Source: Pedobacter sp. L105
GTDB lineage: Bacteria; Bacteroidota; Bacteroidia; Sphingobacteriales; Sphingobacteriaceae
Length of the DNA: 64,000 nt
Assembly (NCBI RefSeq): GCF_009765875.1
Contig: NZ_LMUP01000002.1
Span: 620,001-684,000 of the forward strand
Direction of reading: 5' to 3'
The first letter of the stretch is position 1. Each line of letters opens with the position of its first letter. Both the position numbers and the translations under genes were made by a program. Below, one piece after another: positions 43,408-52,743 of the stretch. The notes under the pieces were generated by a model that was not told the origin of the DNA, made no database searches, and worked only from the letters and a program-made list of their open reading frames with translations.

Positions 43408-44253
43408 ATGGCTTGGTTTAAGAGAGAAAAAAAAGGTATCAGTACGCTGACAGAAGAAAAAAAAGAAGCGCCGGATGGCTTATGGAACAAGTGTCCTAAT
43501 TGCAAAAAAGTATTACATAGCGCTGATCTGATAGAAAATAAATTTGTTTGTCACTATTGTGACTATCATTTGAGAGTAGGTTCAAAAGAATATTTCCAGG
43601 TATTGTTTGATAACAATGAGTTTACCGAACTTTTTGCTAATCTGACTTCCGGAGATCCGCTGAACTTTGTAGATAGCAAACCTTATACAGAACGCCTGGT
43701 AGATACACAGGAAAAAACAGGTCTTAAAGACGCTATCCGTGCCGCAGTAGGTAAGATTGATGGTGAAGACCTGGTGATTGCCTGTATGGATTTCAATTTC
43801 ATCGGCGGTTCAATGGGCTCTGTTGTAGGAGAGAAAATCGCCAGATCTATCGATTACAGTATCAAGCATAAAATTCCTTTTTTAATGATCTCCAAGTCTG
43901 GCGGGGCAAGAATGATGGAAGCAGCATTTTCATTGATGCAAATGGCTAAAACATCTGCTAAATTAGCTTTGTTAAGCCAGGCTAAAATTCCTTATATCTC
44001 CCTGCTTACCGATCCTACTACTGGTGGGGTTACTGCATCCTATGCCATGTTGGGCGATATCAATATCGCAGAACCAGGTGCATTAATAGGTTTCGCAGGC
44101 CCAAGGGTAATTAAAGAAACGATCAAAAAAGATTTGCCTAAAGGTTTTCAAACTGCAGAATTCGTACAGGAACATGGTTTCCTTGATTTTATTGTAGACC
44201 GCAGGGTGATGAAAGCTAAATTGGCTACTTTCCTGAAAATGGTGAAGAACTAA
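43408..44253 (+). CDS. accD: Acetyl-CoA carboxylase carboxyltransferase subunit beta
   Basis: One half of the carboxyltransferase that makes malonyl-CoA for fatty-acid synthesis; its alpha partner is not in the window. The 281 residues begin with the four-Cys zinc ribbon (Cys29, 32, 48, 51: CPNC and CHYC), followed by the crotonase-like core with [29 protein letters not shown] and [17 protein letters not shown]. The stop is followed by a convergent gap with two hairpin repeats. Confidence 0.96.
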   Translation: MAWFKREKKGISTLTEEKKEAPDGLWNKCPNCKKVLHSADLIENKFVCHYCDYHLRVGSKEYFQVLFDNNEFTELFANLTSGDPLNFVDSKPYTERLVDTQEKTGLKDAIRAAVGKIDGEDLVIACMDFNFIGGSMGSVVGEKIARSIDYSIKHKIPFLMISKSGGARMMEAAFSLMQMAKTSAKLALLSQAKIPYISLLTDPTTGGVTASYAMLGDINIAEPGALIGFAGPRVIKETIKKDLPKGFQTAEFVQEHGFLDFIVDRRVMKAKLATFLKMVKN

Positions 44254-44294
44254 ATATTTTTGTTAAGGAGCTTAAGGTTATCCTTGCTTCGCTG

Positions 44295-44382
44295 AAAAAA
44301 ATAGTATGCTGTATGACAGCTGGAATATTGCAGCGCTACGCTTGCAAGAGTCCTAGGCTATCATACAGCATACTATTTTTTT
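44295..44382 (-). repeat. Long hairpin repeat D (long-loop type), two-way terminator
   Basis: Arms 44295-44316 and 44361-44382 pair perfectly over 22 bp, with a seven-A start and T-run end; after one mismatch AGC/GCT extends the helix. The loop core TGGAATATTGCAGCG and CGCTTGCAAGAGTCC matches repeat B in 34 of 38 positions, although the two stems share nothing beyond the A/T ends. GCTTCGCT at 44286-44293 is the inverted outside tag. Confidence 0.9.
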
Positions 44383-44566
44383 TGAATATGATCTGTAGCA
44401 TGACGCGTAAGATCATCATCCAATAACAGGATGCTTTAGGCAAGCTACATAGAAAGGCCTGCCATTACTCCTTCTTCAGGCTCATGATCAATTCTTCCTT
44501 CAAGAAGGAAGAGTATCTCCTTTCATTTCGGTAATGATCAAGCCATCCTGCTACTGGATATCCCTA

Positions 44567-44642
44567 AAAGAAGAACCCTGTCTTCTGATGCCTTCAAGCG
44601 CGTTTCAGCGGTTGGCAGCATCAGAAGACAGGGTTCTTTTTT
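44567..44642 (+). repeat. Long hairpin repeat E (short-loop type), two-way terminator
   Basis: Arms 44567-44591 and 44618-44642 pair over 25 bp with one G-U wobble. The 26-nt loop (44592-44617) is identical to that of repeat A near 6 kb, but the stem is a different sequence apart from the ATGC/GCAT tip. The tag AACGAAGCTAGA follows at 44644-44655. It lies 23 bp from the GH92 stop. Confidence 0.9.
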
Positions 44643-44664
44643 AAACGAAGCTAGATGTTCTCTC

Positions 44665-46956
44665 TTATTTCTTCTCTGTTGACAATGAATAAGGGAAATC
44701 AGCTTCCTGAGTACCTCTGTTAAGGTTAGGTTTCGCAGCCATATCAAAGTCAAGCGTTGCGCCTTTCAACAATTCAGAGTGTGTAAGGAAATTCTTTCCA
44801 TAATCCTTACCATTGATCTTCATCGACTTGATATAACGGTTATCATCGCTATTGGCTGGTGCGTTGATCACGATCTGTTTTCCATTTTCAAGGTTTAGCG
44901 TTACTTTTTTAAATAACGGGGCACCCAGAACATACTGGTCTACAGCTGGTGTAACAGGATAGAATCCCATAGCGGAGAAAACATACCAGGCAGAAGTCTG
45001 TCCGTTGTCTTCATCACCACAATATCCGTCAGGAGTAGCTTTGTATAACCTGTTCATCGTTTCCCTGGCCCAGTACTGCGCTTTCCATGGCTGGCCTGCA
45101 TAATTGTACAAATAGATCATATGCTGTATTGGCTGGTTACCATGTGCATACTGGCCCATGTTAGCAATCTGCATTTCCCTGATCTCATGGATCACTTCTC
45201 CATACTCACTGTCGTCAAATGTTGGCGGCAAAGTAAATACAGAATCCAGTTTCTCAGCAAATTTCTCTTTACCCCCCATTAACTTAGACAATCCTGCAAC
45301 ATCCTGGAATACCGACCATGAATAATGCCAGCTGTTTCCTTCAGTAAAGGCACCGCCCCATCTGAAAGCATTAAAAGGAGCCTGGAAAGTACCATCCTGG
45401 TTTTTGCCGCGCATTAAACCAACAGAAGGATCAAACAGGTTTTTATAGTTCATCGCCCTTTTGGCATAAATACCAATTTCCGACTCAGGTTTGTGTAATG
45501 CCCTTCCTAACTGGTAAATGGTAAAATCGTCGTAAGAATATTCCAGTGTTTTAGCTGCGTTCTCGTCAATTTTTACGTTGTAAGGTACATAACCCAGTTC
45601 ATTGTAATATTTAACGCCTGATCTTCCCACAGCGGTGATAGGACCTTCGTTATTTGCACCATGAATCAATGCTTTGTATAAAGTTTCGATGTCATAATCA
45701 CGCATTCCTTTGATATAGGCATCAGCCACTACAGAAGCAGAGTTATTACCTACCATGATATTGGCATAACCCGGACTAGACCACTCAGGCAGCCATCCTC
45801 CTTCTTTGTAATCGTTGATTAGTCCTTGCTGCATCTCTTTGTTGATGGATGGATACATCAGGTTTAAGAATGGATATAATGCCCTGAAGGTATCCCAGAA
45901 CCCGGTTCCTGCGAACATATAACCCGGCATTGTTTTGCCGGTATAAGGACTCCAGTGAACCATTTTATTATTGGCATCAATTTCATACATTTTATTCGGG
46001 AAGAATAAAGTACGGTATAAGCTGGAATAGAAGGTACGGGTCTGATCGATCGTTCCGCCCTCTACATTGATCCTGCTCAGTGTTTTGTTCCACACTGCCT
46101 TTGCTTTCTCTTTAGTGACGTCGAAAGAATCATTAGCCAGCTCTCTTTTCAAACTCAGCTCGGCCTGCTCTACACTGATAAAAGATGAAGCCACTTTCAT
46201 GTCCACCTTCTCGCCTTTAGCCGTTTTAAAACCTACGATAGCACCAGAGTGGTTGCTTTGGATCTCCAATGTATCTTTAGCAAGCGTTTTTCCATGCCAT
46301 GCGTTAGCAGAAACAAATGGCTTGTCAAAATAGATTACAAAGTAATTCTTGAAATTAGGCAGTGGTCCTCTTGCATATTTAGTGCTGTATCCTATGATTT
46401 TTCTTTCTTTAGGAATGATTTTGATGTAAGAACCTTTATCAAAAGCATCTACTACCACATATGAACTGTCTGATTTAGGGAAAGTAAAACGGAAATGTGC
46501 CGCTCTTTCTGTCGGTGCAATTTCTGTAGTTACGTCTGCGTCGGCCAGGTAAACGCTGTAATAATAAGGTTTAACAGTTTCTGCTTTATGCGAGAACCAG
46601 CTGGCGCGTGCATCCTGTTCAAATCTCATTTTACCGGTTACCGGCATGATAGAAAACTGACCATAATCGTTCATCCATGGTGAAGGCTGGTGGGTTTGTT
46701 TAAATCCCCTGATTTTATCAGCATCATAAGTATACGCCCATCCATCACCCATTTTACCGGTCTGAGGAGTCCAGAAATTCATTCCCCAGGGAAGTGCGAT
46801 TGTGGGATAAGTGTTACCATTAGATAGGCTTGGTTTACTTTGGGTTCCCATTAAAGGATTGATCAAATCTACTGGATCAGTAACCTTATCTGCTTTCTGT
46901 GCCATTGCCGGTACAGCAGCAGCGATCAGCAACATTGATAAGAAATGTTTCATCAT
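44665..46956 (-). CDS. GH92 family alpha-mannosidase
   Basis: A 763-residue exported exo-alpha-mannosidase, acting on yeast mannan or host-type N-glycans. A signal peptide ends AVPAMAQ. The N-terminal beta-sandwich has VDLINPLMGTQS, then the (alpha/alpha)6 barrel with FRALYPFLNLMYPS, GNEPIQHM-type NQPIQHMIYLYNYAGQPW, and the catalytic-centre DGYCGDEDNGQTSAWY. These match the calcium-dependent GH92 family. It is downstream of the metalloprotease gene by 32 bp on the same strand, so the two may be made together to degrade glycoproteins. Confidence 0.94.
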   Translation of the reverse strand: MMKHFLSMLLIAAAVPAMAQKADKVTDPVDLINPLMGTQSKPSLSNGNTYPTIALPWGMNFWTPQTGKMGDGWAYTYDADKIRGFKQTHQPSPWMNDYGQFSIMPVTGKMRFEQDARASWFSHKAETVKPYYYSVYLADADVTTEIAPTERAAHFRFTFPKSDSSYVVVDAFDKGSYIKIIPKERKIIGYSTKYARGPLPNFKNYFVIYFDKPFVSANAWHGKTLAKDTLEIQSNHSGAIVGFKTAKGEKVDMKVASSFISVEQAELSLKRELANDSFDVTKEKAKAVWNKTLSRINVEGGTIDQTRTFYSSLYRTLFFPNKMYEIDANNKMVHWSPYTGKTMPGYMFAGTGFWDTFRALYPFLNLMYPSINKEMQQGLINDYKEGGWLPEWSSPGYANIMVGNNSASVVADAYIKGMRDYDIETLYKALIHGANNEGPITAVGRSGVKYYNELGYVPYNVKIDENAAKTLEYSYDDFTIYQLGRALHKPESEIGIYAKRAMNYKNLFDPSVGLMRGKNQDGTFQAPFNAFRWGGAFTEGNSWHYSWSVFQDVAGLSKLMGGKEKFAEKLDSVFTLPPTFDDSEYGEVIHEIREMQIANMGQYAHGNQPIQHMIYLYNYAGQPWKAQYWARETMNRLYKATPDGYCGDEDNGQTSAWYVFSAMGFYPVTPAVDQYVLGAPLFKKVTLNLENGKQIVINAPANSDDNRYIKSMKINGKDYGKNFLTHSELLKGATLDFDMAAKPNLNRGTQEADFPYSLSTEKK

Positions 46957-46988
46957 TGTTTTTTGGTTTATTTATTGTGAATATAAGC

Positions 46989-47672
46989 TTAAAGAGTTGG
47001 ATCGGCTATATAAGACGACCATAATTCGTTCAGCGTTTTAGTGGTTAATGTTTTCCAGGTGTCATCGGTATAGGTATGATCGCGCATGTTCTTGTCTATT
47101 TTTTTAACGATTCCGGCATAACCATGTTTCTCCATCCAGGCAAAAAACCTTGCTGTTACACGGTAACCGTTTTCATACTTCTGCCCTTCTTTGTAGTTGG
47201 GAAGTGTCCATTTGGCACCTGCATTATCTACGCCATATACGTAACGGACATAATCAGCAATACCTTCAGTAATGTACCAGGGACCTGCGTTTTCACCATA
47301 AGCCTGTACAATATGCATCACCTCATGCGTGACCACATCTACATCTTCAGGATGTTTTTTAAACCAGACAGGGCTAAAGGAAACAATCGTTCCTGAAGTA
47401 GCTGCTACGCCTTTATAAGCAGTGTCGATCACAAAAGTGACTTCCTTTGCAGCATTAGGATTGAATTGCTTTTTTAGTTCAGGATAAACCTTAAAAAAGG
47501 TTTCTATTAACCTGGCTTTCACAGCAGGTGAAAAGTTAGCATCCTGGGTGATGAAGGTTAGTGTATTTCCCTTTTTCTTAAAAGACTCCTTTTCCTGGGC
47601 GGATACCAGTACAGAAGAGGATAAAAACAATAAACAGGCAGCTGAGAGAGCCCGAAGAGCAAATTTATTCAT
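46989..47672 (-). CDS. Exported basic-secretory-protein-type metalloprotease
   Basis: A 227-residue exported protein. The signal peptide ends SSVLVSAQ. The core has THEVMHIVQAYG (HExxH at 116-120) and YITEGIADYVRYVYG, whose Glu136 is a likely third zinc ligand. This pair of motifs is typical of the plant basic secretory protein family, thought to be metallopeptidases. It lies upstream of the GH92 mannosidase and is likely in the same operon. Confidence 0.85.
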   Translation of the reverse strand: MNKFALRALSAACLLFLSSSVLVSAQEKESFKKKGNTLTFITQDANFSPAVKARLIETFFKVYPELKKQFNPNAAKEVTFVIDTAYKGVAATSGTIVSFSPVWFKKHPEDVDVVTHEVMHIVQAYGENAGPWYITEGIADYVRYVYGVDNAGAKWTLPNYKEGQKYENGYRVTARFFAWMEKHGYAGIVKKIDKNMRDHTYTDDTWKTLTTKTLNELWSSYIADPTL

Positions 47673-47830
47673 TGAATTTTAGGTTTAAAAAACGATTTAG
47701 CTAATATTAATTTGACCTTTATTAAAAACAATTAAATTAACGTTCGCTAATGTAATGGAGAAAATATTAACACACAAATTAATCAGGTAATATTTCTATA
47801 CCCAATCTTTAATCAACTGCTCTTAAAACA

Positions 47831-47866
47831 AAAAAGCCCCGAAACACTGAAGTTTCGGGGCCAATT
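47831..47866 (-). terminator. Terminator after the small acidic protein gene
   Basis: GCCCCGAAAC (47836-47845) pairs with GTTTCGGGGC (47852-47861); A-run before and T-run after allow use on either strand. The nearest stop is that of the minus-strand gene at 47880. Confidence 0.85.
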
Positions 47867-47879
47867 TTTTATAAATTTT

Positions 47880-48092
47880 CTAGAAATCCCTTCCCGGGGT
47901 AACACCTGGCTCATGACCAGCACCCATTGGTTTATTCTTTCTTTCAGGAGTATGGGAAAAAGCAGATCTGCCGGATTCTGATGTCGAAGATGTTTCTCCG
48001 CTGGTCAATTCATCATCTTCATTGGTAGTCGTCTCTTTATATACTGTTTTTTTATCTTTCTCGTTTTCGGCGTTTTCTTCTGGAGTAATCAT
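47880..48092 (-). CDS. Small hydrophilic protein, unknown function
   Basis: A 70-residue protein from ATG 48092 (a TTG two codons upstream is also possible). It is charged and Ser/Thr/Glu-rich (NEDDELTSGETSSTSESGRS), with a basic end and a GAGHEPGVTPGRDF tail, so it is probably disordered. No family is recognised. A terminator directly downstream supports it being a real gene. Confidence 0.6.
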   Translation of the reverse strand: MITPEENAENEKDKKTVYKETTTNEDDELTSGETSSTSESGRSAFSHTPERKNKPMGAGHEPGVTPGRDF

Positions 48093-48180
48093 AATCAATG
48101 TTTTTTAGTAAAAAATATAAGTAGATTACGATAACAACAAGCCATGAAAGCTATTGTTTGTAAATTTATTCAGAAGATTT

Positions 48181-48705
48181 TTAACGCTGTCCATAAACCG
48201 CTTTTAAAACCTTTAAAAGGACATCATCAAATTCTTTGTGCTCATTATCAGGTCTGTTGCTCATCAGCGTCATCTCGTATGACACATCTTTTTCCCTGTA
48301 AGAAGGTTGCTGGTAAGCAAAAGGCAGAAGAACCATCCCTACCCGCTCGTAGAATTTTATTCTCCTTACAGCATCCTCACTAATTGGCAGTTCTACTTCT
48401 AACAAAACTTTGTTTTTATGGCTAAAATCCATCATTACCTTTTCTCCATATCTCAACCCACGGCAGGCAGGATCGATAGCAAAGTATTCTATAAAATTCC
48501 AGTCTGCAAATGTCCAGAAAATGATCATGCCTACAGGATTTTCATCCTGCAGAATAACCTGAACATGCATTTCAGCGGCACTGCCCATTAAATTCAATAA
48601 TTCATCCCAATCCCTTCTTTCATGCGGAGGAAATGCTTCGTGATATAATCTGTTGATAAAAGACAGATAAAGATCATCAGCTGCTGTTATAGAGATATAG
48701 CGCAT
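48181..48705 (-). CDS. GNAT family N-acetyltransferase
   Basis: A 174-residue acetyltransferase of GNAT fold: early HEAFPPHERRDWDEL, beta4 EYFAIDPACRGLRYGEKVMM with the CoA-binding RGLRYGEK loop, and RRIKFYERVGMVL in motif B. The C-terminal 20 residues are extra and hydrophilic. It lies upstream of the small acidic protein gene, about 90 bp apart, and downstream of the desulfurase terminator. The acceptor is unknown. Confidence 0.85.
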   Translation of the reverse strand: MRYISITAADDLYLSFINRLYHEAFPPHERRDWDELLNLMGSAAEMHVQVILQDENPVGMIIFWTFADWNFIEYFAIDPACRGLRYGEKVMMDFSHKNKVLLEVELPISEDAVRRIKFYERVGMVLLPFAYQQPSYREKDVSYEMTLMSNRPDNEHKEFDDVLLKVLKAVYGQR

Positions 48706-48734
48706 AAAATGTAATTAAAAATAACAGGCATAAA

Positions 48735-48767
48735 AAAACCCCGACCATGGATCAGGGTTTTTTCTTT
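48735..48767 (-). terminator. Terminator after the cysteine desulfurase gene
   Basis: AAAAACCC and GGGTTTTT flank a 15-nt loop, 12 bp beyond the desulfurase stop on the minus strand. Confidence 0.75.
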
Positions 48768-48778
48768 ATCAATCCTGA

Positions 48779-49927
48779 TTAAACCACAATGTTCTGTTCA
48801 ACAATATGTTTAACCTTTTCAATAACATAATCAATTTCTTCTTTGGTATTGTATTTACTGAAAGAGAACCTAACTGAGGGACGGTTGGGATCAGCCGCGA
48901 TACCAGTCAATACATGCGAACCGATGTTAGAACCTGATGAACAGGCACTGCCGCCTGAAGCAGAAATACCATTAATATCCAAATTGAAAAGCAGCATATC
49001 GGCCATATCCATTTCCGGGAATGAAACACTAAGTACGGTATATAAACTGTTTTGAGGATCTGTTTCCCCATTAAAGAAAATCCCCGGAACTTCAGCCGTT
49101 AATTTTTCTTTCATATAAGTTTTCAATTCCTGAATCTCCTGCTGATGTTCTTCCATTTTACTGTAGGCCATTTCAAGGGCTTTAGCCAAACCAACTATCC
49201 CATAGATATTCTCGGTTCCGCCGCGCATGTTACGTTCCTGCGCACCGCCATAGATCAAAGGGTTGATTTTAACCGCATGGTTCACATAAATGAAACCTAC
49301 TCCTTTTGGCCCATGTAATTTATGCGCTGCACAAACGATAAAATGTGCTTTCAACTTTCTGACATCATGTTGATAGTGCCCCATAGTCTGCACTGTATCA
49401 CAATGGTATATGGCATCATAACGCTCACAGATATCCCCTACCCTTTCTATGTCCGTCAGCGTTCCCAGTTCATTGTTGGCATGCATCAGGGAAACCATCG
49501 AGCGTGGATTTTCTTTTAACAGCTCCTCCAGGTGATTGTAATCAACATTTCCTTTTGAATCGATACGAACAAAGCTCAATTTATCAATTACACCGTCTTT
49601 TAACAACTGCTCCAAAGTATGTTCTACAGCGTGGTGTTCTATTTTCGACGTGATAGCATGTTTAATGCCATAGGCAGCAATACCACAACGGATAGCCATG
49701 TTATCAGCTTCTGTACCGCCGGAGGTAAAAAAGATCTCTGCAGGTACAGCGTTTAGCAGCCCGGCCACAGTTTTTCGCGCCTTTTCTACCAGCGTTCTTA
49801 CCTCACGGCCCTGTGCATGAATAGACGATGGATTACCATAATAGTTTTCCATGACATTAACCATTTCCGCTATCACTTCTTTATCAAGAGGTGTAGTCGC
49901 TGCATTATCTAAATAGATTCTGTCCAT
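48779..49927 (-). CDS. Cysteine desulfurase (IscS/NifS family)
   Basis: A PLP enzyme that takes sulfur from cysteine for iron-sulfur clusters and tRNA thiolation. The 382 residues start MDRIYLDNAATTP, with FTSGGTEADNMAI (68-79), the PLP lysine in CAAHKLHGPKG (Lys203), and the persulfide Cys in SGGSACSSGS near 325. The Cys sits in a short active-site loop close to IscS/NifS type I. It begins 5 bp after the glmM stop and is probably in one operon with it. Confidence 0.93.
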   Translation of the reverse strand: MDRIYLDNAATTPLDKEVIAEMVNVMENYYGNPSSIHAQGREVRTLVEKARKTVAGLLNAVPAEIFFTSGGTEADNMAIRCGIAAYGIKHAITSKIEHHAVEHTLEQLLKDGVIDKLSFVRIDSKGNVDYNHLEELLKENPRSMVSLMHANNELGTLTDIERVGDICERYDAIYHCDTVQTMGHYQHDVRKLKAHFIVCAAHKLHGPKGVGFIYVNHAVKINPLIYGGAQERNMRGGTENIYGIVGLAKALEMAYSKMEEHQQEIQELKTYMKEKLTAEVPGIFFNGETDPQNSLYTVLSVSFPEMDMADMLLFNLDINGISASGGSACSSGSNIGSHVLTGIAADPNRPSVRFSFSKYNTKEEIDYVIEKVKHIVEQNIVV

Positions 49928-49932
49928 TTGTG

Positions 49933-51321
49933 TTAATTCAATTTTAAAATTTCTTTGATATCTGATATGATTTTATTGGCCAGGTTTTCTGCTACAGTTT
50001 CATTTTCCGCTTCACTGTAAATACGGATAATTGGCTCTGTATTAGATTTACGCAAGTGTACCCACTCCTTATCAAATTCAATTTTTAAGCCATCTATTGT
50101 ACTGTTAGGCTGTTTTTTATATTTCTCCTGCACTTTAACCAATAACGCATCGATATCCATCTCCGGCGTTAACGTAATTTTATTTTTGGAGATATGGTAA
50201 TTTGGATAACTACTTTTCAGCAGTGAAACCGACTTCCCAAATTTTGCCAGGTGAGTTAAGAATAAAGCAATCCCAACTAAAGCATCACGTCCGTAATGCA
50301 GTTCAGGATAGATGATACCACCATTTCCTTCACCACCGATTATGGCATGCGTAGCTTTCATCTGATTAACCACATTCACTTCACCAACTGCAGCAGCATT
50401 ATATTCTGTACCGGCCCTTAGGGTTACATCTCTCAGTGCCCGTGTAGAAGATAAATTGGAAACCGTATTACCCGGTGTATGCTGAAGGATATAATCCGCC
50501 ACAGCTACCAATGTATACTCTTCACCAAACATCGACCCGTCTTCACATACAAAACATAAGCGGTCTACATCAGGATCAACCACAATACCCAGGTCGGCCT
50601 GTTTATTCTGTACCACCTTCGCAATTTCGGTCAGGTTTTCTGGCAAAGGCTCAGGATTATGCGGAAACTCGCCGTCTGGTGTACAATACAGTTCATATAC
50701 TGTTTTTACGCCCAGCGCTTTTAATAAAGCAGGGATAAAAATGCCTCCTGTTGAATTTACACAGTCAATCGCAATTTTAAAATTAGCTTTTCTGATCAGT
50801 TCCACATCAACTAAAGGGAGCGCAAGAATAGCATCTATATGTTTTTGCAGATAACTGTCATCATAAATCACTTTCCCAAGGTCATTTACCTCTGCAAAAG
50901 AAAACTCTGATTTTTCTGCGATGTCCAGTACTTCTTTACCGTTTTCATCGCTGATAAACTCGCCGTTTTCGTTGAGCAGCTTTAGTGCATTCCATTGTTT
51001 TGGATTATGGCTCGCGGTAAGAATAATTCCTCCTCCGGCTTTTTCCATGGGTACGGCTATTTCTACCGTAGGTGTAGTAGATAAACCCAGGTCGATCACT
51101 TCAATTCCAAGCCCCTGCAGGGTGCCTGTAACTAAATTGTTAACCATTTCGCCCGAGATGCGTGCATCACGTCCCAAAACAACTCTTTTTATATTTGTCC
51201 GCTGTATTACCCACGTACCATAAGCCGCGGTAAACTTCACTATATCAATAGGCGTCAGTCCGTTTCCGGCCAGACCACCGATGGTTCCCCTGATTCCGGA
51301 GATAGATTTTATGAGTGTCAA
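49933..51321 (-). CDS. glmM: Phosphoglucosamine mutase
   Basis: Turns glucosamine-6-phosphate into glucosamine-1-phosphate on the way to UDP-GlcNAc. Starting at TTG 51321 the protein has 462 residues and opens MTLIKSISGIRGTIGG. The phosphoserine loop is TASHNPKQWN (Ser104), the metal loop DPDVDRLC, the sugar loop GEGNGGIIYP, and the phosphate loop RKSNTEPIIRIY. An in-frame TTG at 51351 lies inside the promoter box and was rejected. The alternative is a phosphomannomutase of the same family. It leads a unit with the desulfurase gene. Confidence 0.9.
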   Translation of the reverse strand: MTLIKSISGIRGTIGGLAGNGLTPIDIVKFTAAYGTWVIQRTNIKRVVLGRDARISGEMVNNLVTGTLQGLGIEVIDLGLSTTPTVEIAVPMEKAGGGIILTASHNPKQWNALKLLNENGEFISDENGKEVLDIAEKSEFSFAEVNDLGKVIYDDSYLQKHIDAILALPLVDVELIRKANFKIAIDCVNSTGGIFIPALLKALGVKTVYELYCTPDGEFPHNPEPLPENLTEIAKVVQNKQADLGIVVDPDVDRLCFVCEDGSMFGEEYTLVAVADYILQHTPGNTVSNLSSTRALRDVTLRAGTEYNAAAVGEVNVVNQMKATHAIIGGEGNGGIIYPELHYGRDALVGIALFLTHLAKFGKSVSLLKSSYPNYHISKNKITLTPEMDIDALLVKVQEKYKKQPNSTIDGLKIEFDKEWVHLRKSNTEPIIRIYSEAENETVAENLANKIISDIKEILKLN

Positions 51322-51340
51322 TGCTGTAAAATTAGTTTTC

Positions 51341-51373
51341 CAAAAATACAAAAAATTTAAGAAGAGAGGTCAA
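51341..51373 (-). promoter_or_regulatory. Promoter of glmM: TTG plus TAnnTTTG
   Basis: On the minus strand TTG (51373-51371) and TATTTTTG (51348-51341) are 22 nt apart, within the range known for Bacteroidota promoters. The leader to TTG 51321 would be about 13-15 nt. Confidence 0.55.
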
Positions 51374-51454
51374 TTAAACCGAATCATCTGAAATATCAAC
51401 TTCGTTGCATTACTTAATCGCTATATTTGCCACTCCAAAATTTAACAAGGCCCT

Positions 51455-52186
51455 ATGCAGCGAAAGTGGTTTCAGTACTGGTTTAATTCCCCCTACTATC
51501 ATATACTTTATAGCCAGCGAAATGACGAAGAAGCCGAATTTTTAATTGATAACTTAACTGCTTACCTCCAGCCTGCACCAGGTTCCAAAATTCTTGATAT
51601 TGCCTGCGGAAGGGGCCGCCATTCTGTTTATCTACAAAAGAAAGGTTTCGATGTGACAGGCATTGACCTCTCCGAACAGAATATCAAATATGCCAAACAG
51701 TTCGAACAGCCGCATTTACATTTTTTCGTTCATGATATGCGCAAGCTGGGTTATGTCAATTACTATGATATAGCCATGAACCTTTTCACCAGTTTTGGTT
51801 ACTTTGACACAGAAAAGGAGCATATTAATGCACTGAAATCATTCAGAAAAAGTATCAAAGATGATGGCAAAGTGGTGATAGACTATTTCAATGCCAGCAA
51901 GATCCTTGGCCATCTTACCCATAATGAAACAAAAACTATTGAAGGAATTGATTTTGATATCCAAAAGTCTGTTTCACAAGGAAGGATCATCAAAAAAATC
52001 AATTTCGAACACAAAGGCAAACACTTTGCATTTGAAGAGAAGGTCCAGGCTTTTATCCTTGCAGATTTTGAACAGCTGTTTGAAAAAAGCGGACTTGCTA
52101 TCACGGCGACCTTTGGGAACTATAAACTGGATGCTTTTGATGTGAGCAAATCTGAAAGATTAATACTTGTCTGCGAAAAAATATGA
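51455..52186 (+). CDS. Class I SAM-dependent methyltransferase
   Basis: A 243-residue methyltransferase. The SAM-binding motif I is ILDIACGRGRHSVYL (about 48-62), motif II ends FDVTGIDLSEQNI, and the family motif FTSFGYFDTEKE follows. It is close to small-molecule or ubiquinone-type methyltransferases, but the acceptor is unknown. Its stop overlaps the PAP2 start by 4 bp, so it leads a coupled three-gene unit. Confidence 0.88.
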   Translation: MQRKWFQYWFNSPYYHILYSQRNDEEAEFLIDNLTAYLQPAPGSKILDIACGRGRHSVYLQKKGFDVTGIDLSEQNIKYAKQFEQPHLHFFVHDMRKLGYVNYYDIAMNLFTSFGYFDTEKEHINALKSFRKSIKDDGKVVIDYFNASKILGHLTHNETKTIEGIDFDIQKSVSQGRIIKKINFEHKGKHFAFEEKVQAFILADFEQLFEKSGLAITATFGNYKLDAFDVSKSERLILVCEKI

Positions 52187-52743
52187 TAGAGAGTTTACAT
52201 AATTTCGATGTGGAGCTTTTCCTGAAAATCAACAGGGGCATGTCCAATGGCTTTTTGGATTGGCTGCTACCACTGATGCGAAACCGGTTCTTCTGGTCGC
52301 CCTTATACCTGTTTATGATCATCTTCTTTCTCAGGGAATACAAAAAAAAAGGATGGTATATTATTGGGGGTATCCTGCTCACCTTTGCGCTGGGAGATAT
52401 GGTATCTTCACGGTTGATCAAGCCATTTGTTGCGCGGTTAAGGCCATGCAACGACCTTAGCCTGCAAGGCATTATCCATCGTGTCCCCTGCGGCAGCGGT
52501 TATAGCTTTCCTTCTGCACATGCCACGAACCATTTTGGCATAGCAGTTTTCCTGATCCTGGTTTTCTATCCAAAATGGAAACCCATTCTTCCCATAGGGC
52601 TGACATGGGCTTTTATTATTTCATTTGCACAGATCTATGTTGGTGTGCATTATCCGATTGACACCCTTGCGGGGGCAGCATTAGGCACTACAATGGGTAT
52701 TTTAGTCTCCATACTTTATAAAAAACTACAGCCCGAACTATAA
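52183..52743 (+). CDS. PAP2 family phosphatase
   Basis: A 186-residue inner-membrane phosphatase, probably of undecaprenyl pyrophosphate or another lipid phosphate. Six membrane helices are likely. The PAP2 motifs are KPFVARLRP (motif 1), CGSGYSFPSAHATN (motif 2, PSAH) and AQIYVGVHYPID (motif 3). In motif 3 the usual Ser-Arg is Ala-Gln, so one phosphate-contacting Arg is missing, while His and Asp are kept. It overlaps the methyltransferase by 4 bp and the ZIP transporter by 1 bp. Confidence 0.9.
   Translation: MIESLHNFDVELFLKINRGMSNGFLDWLLPLMRNRFFWSPLYLFMIIFFLREYKKKGWYIIGGILLTFALGDMVSSRLIKPFVARLRPCNDLSLQGIIHRVPCGSGYSFPSAHATNHFGIAVFLILVFYPKWKPILPIGLTWAFIISFAQIYVGVHYPIDTLAGAALGTTMGILVSILYKKLQPEL

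Larger units (their letters stand above)
44254..44664. other. 411-bp convergent gap with two different hairpin repeats
   Basis: The gap holds repeat D (44295-44382) and repeat E (44567-44642), in opposite orientation, about 185 bp apart. The stretch between has a 9-bp inverted repeat CTTCCTTCAAGAAGGAAG near 44502 and no recognisable gene. Confidence 0.65.

Noticed and set aside
51322..51351. Earlier TTG start for glmM
   Set aside because: It lies in the promoter box region; the next TTG gives the normal GlmM N-terminus.
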